A stretch of 26,225 nucleotides of DNA from a virus, in the IMG/VR virus record IMGVR_UViG_3300046512_000075, positions 1-26,225 of that record, one strand, 5' to 3'. Numbering within the stretch: the first letter of the stretch is position 1; the number at the start of each line of letters is the position of its first letter. Positions 21,189 through 26,225 of the stretch are shown here, piece after piece. Both the position numbers and the translations under genes were made by a program. Under the pieces are notes generated by a model. The model searched no databases. It had not been told where the DNA came from and was given only the letters and a program-made list of their open reading frames with translations.

Positions 21189-21660
21189 CCGGCACCCTCC
21201 ATTCACTGGTGTTGCCCTGCGTACCAGGCTTCCAGTTCGGATCGAGATAGCCCACCACGTACTGCGGTTCGTTCGGGTGCTTTACGGTGGTGTTGCCCTG
21301 GTCATCCTTACCTACAACCACGCGCTCCGTCAGGGCCAGGGTTATGCTGAGGTCCACCTTGTTCTTGTCGAGGATGTCGGCTTCGAACTGAATGCCGTCT
21401 TTGACCTTGTCCAGGTTCTCTAGCATCTCGGACTGGTTGACGCTGAGCCAAGCCAGGATCGGCAGAATCACGCTGTCGGGGTGACCGGCGAACTCGGTGA
21501 GGATGATCTGCAGGTCAAAGCTGTATTCAAACGACAGGGTGTGGGCGGCGGTGCAACGGACTTTGCCGTTGTCTATGAATATCAGCAGACGGTCGGGGTT
21601 GTGCTTGAACTCGGCGACGGTGGCCAGCAGGTGGGCGCGTAGGCTTTCCGGCTTATTCAT
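21178..21660 (-). CDS. R: Tail completion protein R
   Basis: This 160-residue protein matches P2 R: MNKPESLRAHLLATVAEFKHNPDRLLIFIDNG, read in short blocks (LRAHLL, NPDRL, IFIDNGKV), then LSFEYSFDLQIILTEFAGH and LPILAWLSVNQSEML. It acts with S in tail completion. The ATG at 21660 overlaps the LysC stop as ATGA. The frame stays open upstream inside lysC, which is not used. Confidence 0.92.
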   Translation of the reverse strand: MNKPESLRAHLLATVAEFKHNPDRLLIFIDNGKVRCTAAHTLSFEYSFDLQIILTEFAGHPDSVILPILAWLSVNQSEMLENLDKVKDGIQFEADILDKNKVDLSITLALTERVVVGKDDQGNTTVKHPNEPQYVVGYLDPNWKPGTQGNTSEWRVPDGE

Positions 21661-21914
21661 GGGTTGGCCTGCTGGTGTTTGTAGACCAAGTCGACCTGCG
21701 CCGCGCATTCAGCCCAGGCAGCTTCGGCGCGGTCTTCGTCGGTCAATAGGTCACCGTTGTTGATGGGGCTTGTCGCCGGCAGCTGGCACGGCACCACGGC
21801 CGGACAGCCAGTCACGATAAGCGGCGGCGCCGGTGAGGGCGGGGCGCTCGCGCAGCCGGCGAGCAGCATCAGGCAAAAGCTGAGTAGCCCAGTCGCGTAG
21901 TTCGTCGTTTTCAA
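21657..21914 (-). CDS. lysC: Outer-membrane spanin subunit LysC (Rz1-like lipoprotein)
   Basis: The 85-residue product has a lipoprotein signal peptide ending in LLAGC (lipobox cysteine at 21), followed by a proline-rich stretch (ASAPPSPAPP), the hallmark of Rz1-type o-spanins. It partners LysB to fuse the inner and outer membranes at the end of lysis. The start is TTG at 21914 with a strong GAGGAG 8 bases upstream. The first 164 bases lie inside lysB in another frame, as in P2 lysB/lysC. The stop overlaps the start of R. Confidence 0.85.
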   Translation of the reverse strand: MKTTNYATGLLSFCLMLLAGCASAPPSPAPPLIVTGCPAVVPCQLPATSPINNGDLLTDEDRAEAAWAECAAQVDLVYKHQQANP

Positions 21915-22200
21915 GTTTCAGCTCCTCTATTGTTCGCTCGCGTTTGGCCAGGCTCTGTCGCAGCTGGTCCTGCTGGCCGCGCAGGGTGCTCTGTGCGTCG
22001 CGTTCCTGTTTCAGGGTATCGGCGAGGGCATTGGCGGTTTTCAGGTTGCGGTCGGCGTCGTCGCGGGCGGACTTGGCCGCATCTTGTGCCCGTTCGGTTT
22101 TGCCTTCAGCGACGTCGATGCGTGTTTCTTGGACCGAGATCAGCAGCACCAGAGCGCCGAGCAGGGCGAGGCCATATAGGGCCTGGCGCAGCGTGCTCAC
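21751..22200 (-). CDS. lysB: Inner-membrane spanin subunit LysB (Rz-like)
   Basis: This 149-residue protein has an N-terminal membrane anchor (ALYGLALLGALVLLISV, about 7-23) and a long periplasmic coiled coil to about 105 (AEGKTERAQDAAKSARDDADR, KQERDAQSTLRGQQDQLRQSL). It then has the LysB-type end with DWATQLLPDAARRLRERP and ALTGAAAYRDWLSGRG. It spans the periplasm and binds LysC. The start is GTG at 22200, overlapping the previous stop as GTGA. The 3' third also encodes the start of LysC in another frame. Confidence 0.88.
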   Translation of the reverse strand: MSTLRQALYGLALLGALVLLISVQETRIDVAEGKTERAQDAAKSARDDADRNLKTANALADTLKQERDAQSTLRGQQDQLRQSLAKRERTIEELKLENDELRDWATQLLPDAARRLRERPALTGAAAYRDWLSGRGAVPAAGDKPHQQR

Positions 22201-22400
22201 GCGCGGTACCAGCCGAGCTTGTTCATGTCGGCGGTATCGAGCTGTTTGATCGGGCCGCGCACGATTACGGCCCGTGCGCCGTTCATGATCTGGATGGCTT
22301 CAGCCAACAACTCCATATCGCTTTGTTCGGTCGACTCCGGTACCACCAGCAGGTCACCGTCACTTACCCGCAGCTTTTGCAGCGCTTTGAAATCGATCAT
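22197..22400 (-). CDS. Small protein in the lysis cluster, unknown function
   Basis: This 67-residue soluble protein reads MIDFKALQKLRVSDGDLLVVPE, then a helix (MELLAEAIQIMNG), then RAVIVRGPIKQLD and NKLGWYRA. It looks like a small alpha/beta fold. No family is known to me. GGAG lies 7 bases before the ATG at 22400. It overlaps the endolysin stop and the LysB start by 4 bases each, so it is made with the lysis proteins. Conserved placement suggests an accessory lysis role, which is not shown. Confidence 0.7.
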   Translation of the reverse strand: MIDFKALQKLRVSDGDLLVVPESTEQSDMELLAEAIQIMNGARAVIVRGPIKQLDTADMNKLGWYRA

Positions 22401-23242
22401 GCCGCCACTCCTTTGCCACACTCGCAGGCCGCGTGCCGCTCGTAGGCGCGCTGGAGCTTGGTGTCGTAAAGGTTCCGCAGATAATCCGGCCCGTTGTAGA
22501 GCCTGGCGAACTCGGCCCATTTGCGGCCCTTCAGCGCCTTGTGCAGCACCGGGTCGGTTTCGATGAACCGGGTGAAGGCGTCGAGCTGCTGCGATTCGCT
22601 GGCAGCCATAGCCGCGACGAAGGCCTGCACGCTGGCGTAGCCGAGGCGCTTCCAATGAAAGCCCATAATCTGGAACGCTCCCCAGGAAGCCGACTCCAGT
22701 GCGGCTGTGTCGTCGATCAGGCGAGCCATGGCCAGGCGCTGGTGTTCGGAGGTACCGCCGATGTATCCGCCGGGCTTCGGGTTGATCAGGGCAGGGTTGG
22801 CGGTGGCGAGCTGGTCCGCGTGACGCTTGAGTTCGGCCGCGTCATCGCCGGCATGTCGTGCCGTGGCGAGCTGGCGGTACATGATGTGCCGTTCGAACAG
22901 GATCACCGGCTTGCCGTTGTCGAGAAAGCCCTTGCCCTTCGATTCCACTTCATTGACCGCATAGATGCTCGCCAACGGAACGTCGAGGCGTTCGGCAGCG
23001 GCCACCAGGTCATTGTTGCGCAGCAGCTGCGTGCAGTCGCCACCGGCCAGGCTGGTTTGGGTCTTTTCGCCGGCGGCGCCATCGACGACCAGGCCGACTT
23101 TCAGCTGGTAAGCGCGAACAGCCAATTCAGTGTCGTCGCCGAACACACCATCAGGGTAGAGGTTGGCACCGTGCTTGTTGAGGTTCTTTTGCAGCATCAG
23201 CACTGCTTGCGAGCGGTCGCCGTGGCGAAGGGTGGTGGTCAT
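22397..23242 (-). CDS. Endolysin: peptidoglycan-binding N-acetylmuramidase
   Basis: The 281-residue protein cuts the cell wall at lysis. Residues 1-66 are a PG_binding_1 domain (LRHGDRSQAVLMLQKNLNKHG, PDGVFGDDTELAVRAYQ). Residues about 75-270 are the N-acetylmuramidase domain (DUF3380 type): IYAVNEVESKGKGFL with likely catalytic glutamate E98 or E100, PVILFERHIMYR, and SWGAFQIMGFHWKRLGY. No signal peptide is seen, so release should depend on the holin. It differs from P2 K, which is another muralytic type. The ATG at 23242 overlaps the holin stop as ATGA; an open frame upstream is not used. Confidence 0.9.
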   Translation of the reverse strand: MTTTLRHGDRSQAVLMLQKNLNKHGANLYPDGVFGDDTELAVRAYQLKVGLVVDGAAGEKTQTSLAGGDCTQLLRNNDLVAAAERLDVPLASIYAVNEVESKGKGFLDNGKPVILFERHIMYRQLATARHAGDDAAELKRHADQLATANPALINPKPGGYIGGTSEHQRLAMARLIDDTAALESASWGAFQIMGFHWKRLGYASVQAFVAAMAASESQQLDAFTRFIETDPVLHKALKGRKWAEFARLYNGPDYLRNLYDTKLQRAYERHAACECGKGVAA

Positions 23243-23517
23243 GCGCTGGGCCTCAACAGGGCGGCGACGTTGCCGCGTGAACGGAAAATCAGGATGCAAA
23301 GCAGCACGATGGCAGCGGCCTGCCCGAGGCTGGTGGGCTGGCGTTCCAGCAGGATCTCCAGACCACAGATGCACAACGTGGCGCCAAACAGGCTTGCCAG
23401 CAGTGAGATGCTGCGCCGGTACCGCGCATCGCCTCGGGTGTAGCAGGCCAGGCGCAGGGCACTCAGCAGGTAGGCAATCGCCGCGATCAACTGCACGGCC
23501 AGTTCGATGTTCGGCAT
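23239..23517 (-). CDS. Three-helix phage holin
   Basis: The 92-residue protein has three hydrophobic helices, at about 5-22, 38-54 and 66-79 (LAVQLIAAIAYLLSALRLA; ISLLASLFGATLCICGLEIL; QAAAIVLLCILIF), with basic ends. This layout fits the 3TM phage holin family. It would form the hole or triggering lesion that lets endolysin reach the wall. It begins 1 base after the previous stop (TGATATG) and overlaps the endolysin. The two holin-like genes here could be a holin and an antiholin. Confidence 0.78.
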   Translation of the reverse strand: MPNIELAVQLIAAIAYLLSALRLACYTRGDARYRRSISLLASLFGATLCICGLEILLERQPTSLGQAAAIVLLCILIFRSRGNVAALLRPSA

Positions 23518-23518
23518 A

Positions 23519-23872
23519 TCAGGTGCCCCCTCTGATGCGACGCCAGATGTCCCAGATGTCCGCTTTTTCCACCCACACCATGAGCTTGATGCTGATCGGG
23601 ATGACCACTAGGGCACAGACAAATGCACTGCCGCCGCTGGTGATAAACGGAATTGCCTGTAAAGCCATAGGCGCGAACAGATAGCCCACGCCGGCCGACA
23701 GGAACAGTGAGCCCAGCCGCTGCCAGACTTTAAGGTCGCGCTTGGTACTGGTGACCAGCCAGGCGCCGAGGATGGCGCCGAATAGCGCCCCGTCGTCGAT
23801 AACGGGCGTTACGGTGGACAGGCCCAAACCAATGAGCAGGCCAGTCACAACGCTGGAAGTCGGATCAGCCAT
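23519..23872 (-). CDS. Second holin-like membrane protein (Phage_holin_8 type)
   Basis: This 117-residue protein has three to four hydrophobic segments (SVVTGLLIGLGLSTVT, GALFGAILGAWLV, LGSLFLSAGVGYLF, FVCALVVIPISIKLMVWV). It ends in a charged tail (EKADIWDIWRRIRGG). The pattern resembles the putative holin family 8. It sits where P2 Y, the holin, sits, directly after X, and may be the real holin while the next gene is the antiholin, or the reverse. The ATG at 23872 follows the X stop by 27 bases. Confidence 0.75.
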   Translation of the reverse strand: MADPTSSVVTGLLIGLGLSTVTPVIDDGALFGAILGAWLVTSTKRDLKVWQRLGSLFLSAGVGYLFAPMALQAIPFITSGGSAFVCALVVIPISIKLMVWVEKADIWDIWRRIRGGT

Positions 23873-23899
23873 GGTGTGGTTTTCCTTGGATGCAGGGGG

Positions 23900-24112
23900 T
23901 CAGTTCCATAGCTGCACCATCTGCCGCTGGGGCGCGCTGGTTTGGGCTTCGGGCATGTTGACGACAAGGCCTTGCGGCAGGATCGGGCCATGGTCGGCCA
24001 GGCCGGGGTTGGCTTCCAGCACGGCCTCGGTGACGCCGGCGGTGCGGCCGTAGAACCGCCAGCAGAGGGCGTCGACGGTGTCGTTTTGATTGGTGCGGAT
24101 GGCGACGGGCAT
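23900..24112 (-). CDS. X: Tail protein X
   Basis: This 70-residue protein is P2 X. It begins MPVAIRTNQNDTVDALCWRFYGRT and ends with the LPQGLVVNMPE segment, a LysM-like fold family found in contractile tails. The length agrees with P2 (67). Its ATG overlaps the last base of the L stop (TGATG). It caps the head-completion to lysis part of the operon. Confidence 0.92.
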   Translation of the reverse strand: MPVAIRTNQNDTVDALCWRFYGRTAGVTEAVLEANPGLADHGPILPQGLVVNMPEAQTSAPQRQMVQLWN

Positions 24113-24573
24113 CAGATCAGCTCCACTGTGGTGCGGCTGATTCCGAGGAAGTCACGGACGGCCCAGCGCAGGTCGCGGCGATAGTCGTCGATGGTTGGGG
24201 TGGTTTCTTCAGCTTTGTCGCTGCCCGTGTTGGTCGCGCTGTAGTCGCGGTAGCGCTCGCAGACTTCGGCGCCGGTACCGGCCTCGATCGCACGGCGGTA
24301 CAGGTGGGCCTGGACCGATACGTCGTTGATCTTGTCATCTGGCACATCGGCCAAAGTTGCGTGGCCGGCAGCCTGTTGTGTGGCCTTCCAGGACTTCAGT
24401 TCGCGGTTGAGGTTGATGGCTGCGGCGATTACGGCCGTTTCCAGGCGGGCAGGAGTGACGCTGTTGTCGATGCGCAGAGTGGCGCGCAGTTGCTCAAGAT
24501 CGATTGAGGGCCAGAACGGGTCGGTGTTGATATGGCCGCCAGTCACAGGGCCGCTGGCTACAAATGCGCTCAT
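24112..24573 (-). CDS. L: Head completion protein L
   Basis: The 153-residue protein matches P2 GpL: INTDPFWPSIDLEQLRATLRID, then RLETAVIAAAINLNRELKSW, and YRRAIEAGTGAEVCERYRDYSAT in the centre, ending RDLRWAVRDFLGI. It joins the portal after packaging. P2 L is about 169. The ATG at 24573 follows a 104-base gap after M; that gap contains only a weak GC hairpin (24645-24660) and no other gene I can support. Confidence 0.92.
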   Translation of the reverse strand: MSAFVASGPVTGGHINTDPFWPSIDLEQLRATLRIDNSVTPARLETAVIAAAINLNRELKSWKATQQAAGHATLADVPDDKINDVSVQAHLYRRAIEAGTGAEVCERYRDYSATNTGSDKAEETTPTIDDYRRDLRWAVRDFLGISRTTVELI

Positions 24574-24677
24574 GGAACGGCACTCAAAAATAGATCGCCG
24601 GTGGTCGGGGCTTCACGTTCAGGAGGAGCGGCCTGGCCGATCCGCCCCGAGCCGGCGGGGTGCGTGGGGACGCTCGG

Positions 24678-25385
24678 TTAGCTGCTGGGAGCAGCGTATT
24701 TTTTGAGGAGACGCTCGACGCGCTCCAGATCCTTTTTGCCGCCGCAGTTGGTATGCAGCTCAATGGCACGGGCCAGGTGTGTCTTGGCAAGTTCCAGCGG
24801 CTCCATGGAGCTGCTCGCGGGAGCATCGTCAGCAACCTGTGCCGACAGAGACTTACCTATCGCCAGATGCAGCTTGGCGCGGGCCTGGTCGGGCATATCT
24901 TCTTTGGCAGTGATCTGCGCGGTACGCAGCAGCAACCCAAGTTCAAAGCTGCCGCCGGCTTTCTGAGCCTTAAGCGCCGCTTCGGCGATCTCCTCCGCGA
25001 CGATGGTGCCGGTGGTGCGTTCAAAGCGATCCGGCATCAGCAGCGAATGGGTGATCACGTAGTCGGCGATATCCAGAGCGCCCGCAAAGTCCGTGGCATC
25101 CATCCGCCAAACCATCAGCGTGGTCATCACCTGGTCTTGCGCGCCTTTGCCCTCGGCGAGAACGCCTTCGACATAGGGGCTGTACTCCGGTAGCAATTGC
25201 CGTTTCAACTCCGCTTTTCCTTCGGTCGACTGCACCTGTTTCAGGCGCAGGTAGTCCTGCTGGAGCTTCGCCAGGTGCAGCTCGTAAACGGATGCGCCTT
25301 CCATGGTCATGGCAGGGCCAGCCACAGCAGCGGCTGCAACCGCTGCTGTGGTGCGTTGGAAGTGACGGCGGCAGGGGTTAGTCAT
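24678..25385 (-). CDS. M: Terminase small (endonuclease) subunit M
   Basis: This 235-residue protein is the P2 GpM family, the cos-cutting or small terminase part. It begins MTNPCRRHFQRTTAAVAA, then VYELHLAKLQQDYLRLKQVQS, LPEYSPYVEGVLAEG, VWRMDATDFAGALDIADYV and HLARAIELHTNCGGKKDLERVERLLKK (the tail is conserved). It works with large terminase P to package DNA. It starts 11 bases after the capsid stop; GAGG lies about 10 bases before the ATG. Confidence 0.92.
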   Translation of the reverse strand: MTNPCRRHFQRTTAAVAAAAVAGPAMTMEGASVYELHLAKLQQDYLRLKQVQSTEGKAELKRQLLPEYSPYVEGVLAEGKGAQDQVMTTLMVWRMDATDFAGALDIADYVITHSLLMPDRFERTTGTIVAEEIAEAALKAQKAGGSFELGLLLRTAQITAKEDMPDQARAKLHLAIGKSLSAQVADDAPASSSMEPLELAKTHLARAIELHTNCGGKKDLERVERLLKKYAAPSS

Positions 25386-25396
25386 GATTGCCCGCC

Positions 25397-26225
25397 TCAG
25401 CTCAGGGTGATGTTTTCGGCCATGGCAGCGCAGCCCAGGTCTTCAATCACGTAGCTTTCATTAACCGATTCGAAGTTCTCGATGCGGTCGCGTTTGGCGT
25501 TGTCGACAACAGTGCGGCGGCGAGTGCCTTCCTGCCAGTACAGCGACAGGTTATCGAGACGGGTCACCAGCAGGCCGTTGGCCGGGAAGTGCGGTACACG
25601 TACGGCCGGCAGGTTGCCAAGACGCTTCTGGCTGGTGACGATATCGGCCGCGAGCATTTCCGTCGGTGCCTGGGATTTGTTGATGATCGGGAAGTACTTG
25701 TCGGCCAGCAGTTGGCGACCACAGATCACCACCAGGTCGGTATCTTCCTGATACCAGGGCTCAATGAACTCGTTGACCATACTCACGACCAGGGCGTCGA
25801 TGTTTTCGAAGTCCTTGCCTGCACCGATCTGAATTTTCCCGCTGCCGTCGACTACTTCATGCAAGACGCGAGCGGCGTTCTCCAGGCGCATTTTCTGCAA
25901 CCAACCGACGTTCACGTCTTGCAACAGTGGGTTGGTGGCTGGGTTGGATGTTGCCGCCCGACTGGTACCGTTCCAACCGATCATGATGCGGTTGAGTGCT
26001 TGTGCCTTGATGATGGCGTCGCGGATCCGTGCTTGGAAGTCCTTGAACTTTGCCCACTGATCAAGCTTCTGGTAACGGATACCGGTGTCGAAGTTGGTCT
26101 GGGTGCACGTGTACCCACGGTTGTCCAGGCCGCTAGGGTCGCGGGGTTCGCGATCTTTAAGCGTGGTGTCGGTGGTGCTGGCGATAGTGCCGTCGATACC
26201 GATACCGATTTTTTCACCCGACTGC
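25397..26225 (-). CDS. N: Major capsid protein N, C-terminal part
   Basis: The window cuts this gene. The last 275 codons are seen, the frame being open to the right edge with first residues QSGEKIGIGIDGTIAS. Family traits of the P2 major capsid protein include NRGYTCTQTNFDT and KLDQWAKF, then ALNRIMIGWNGTSRA, NVGWLQKMR and PVRVPHFPANGLLVTRLDNLSLYWQEGTRRR in parts. In P2 it is cleaved near the N-terminus by scaffold O, which lies outside. An in-frame ATG at 25984 is internal, not a start. Confidence 0.92.
   Translation of the reverse strand, partial: QSGEKIGIGIDGTIASTTDTTLKDREPRDPSGLDNRGYTCTQTNFDTGIRYQKLDQWAKFKDFQARIRDAIIKAQALNRIMIGWNGTSRAATSNPATNPLLQDVNVGWLQKMRLENAARVLHEVVDGSGKIQIGAGKDFENIDALVVSMVNEFIEPWYQEDTDLVVICGRQLLADKYFPIINKSQAPTEMLAADIVTSQKRLGNLPAVRVPHFPANGLLVTRLDNLSLYWQEGTRRRTVVDNAKRDRIENFESVNESYVIEDLGCAAMAENITLS

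Noticed and set aside
22433-23443. A 336-codon open frame on the plus strand opposite the endolysin.
   Set aside because: It is antisense to the muramidase and holin genes, with no ribosome site and composition of a shadow frame.
24645-24660. CCCCG/CGGGG hairpin in the M-L gap as a terminator.
   Set aside because: It has only 5 bp, no T-run, and L and X downstream are needed in the same late unit.
1-26225. tRNA genes, CRISPR arrays, insertion sequences.
   Set aside because: No cloverleaf-like or CCA-ended unit, no regularly spaced repeat array and no transposase were seen on reading both strands; this is a visual scan only.

Overview
The window is most of a P2-like (Peduoviridae, phiCTX-type) prophage or phage, very probably from a fluorescent Pseudomonas. 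The gene order is that of P2. Read right to left on the minus strand it runs N-M-L-X, lysis genes, R-S, V-W-J-I-H, fibre assembly, FI-FII-E/E'-T-U-D. A PrtN-type pyocin activator, a BcepMu gp16-type HTH protein and a muramidase endolysin point to Pseudomonas. The host call rests on protein style and composition, not on a database search. Both ends are cut: the left edge lies inside an integrase and the right edge inside the major capsid gene. Genes O, P and Q, cos and both attachment sites are outside.

Region by region: (1) 1-222, the catalytic C-terminus of the integrase, plus strand. (2) 197-5993, the early operon, minus strand: Cro/Cox-like HTH protein, YmfL/CII-like regulator, Ogr-type late activator, small unknowns, a 937-aa primase-helicase, more small unknowns, and a PrtN-like activator. 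A candidate terminator lies antisense inside the end of int. (3) 5994-6082, the switch region: a strong leftward promoter with a dyad operator inside it. (4) 6083-6490, the repressor, plus strand. (5) 6772-8323, an A/T-rich two-gene cassette downstream of the repressor (318-aa soluble protein plus 200-aa four-helix membrane protein), laid out like lambda cI-rexA-rexB. (6) 8329-20035, the tail genes in two late units starting at V and FI. Each is preceded by the same dyad, CYTGTA-N11-TACARG, a candidate Ogr-binding site. (7) 20167-20727, a second A/T-rich accessory gene on the opposite strand between S and V. (8) 20724-23872, tail completion (S, R) and lysis genes (LysC/LysB spanins, an unknown, endolysin, two holin-like proteins). 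(9) 23900-26225, X, L, M and partial N.

How it works together: the repressor should hold the early promoter off at the operator at 6043-6062 while the rex-like cassette can be expressed in the lysogen. On induction the early operon makes the replication protein and Ogr. Ogr then turns on the late units, whose transcripts run antisense to both accessory loci. The best candidates for an undescribed system are the cassette at 6772-8323 and the single gene at 20167-20727. Both are prophage cargo, plausibly phage-exclusion functions, but no biochemical activity can be assigned from sequence.
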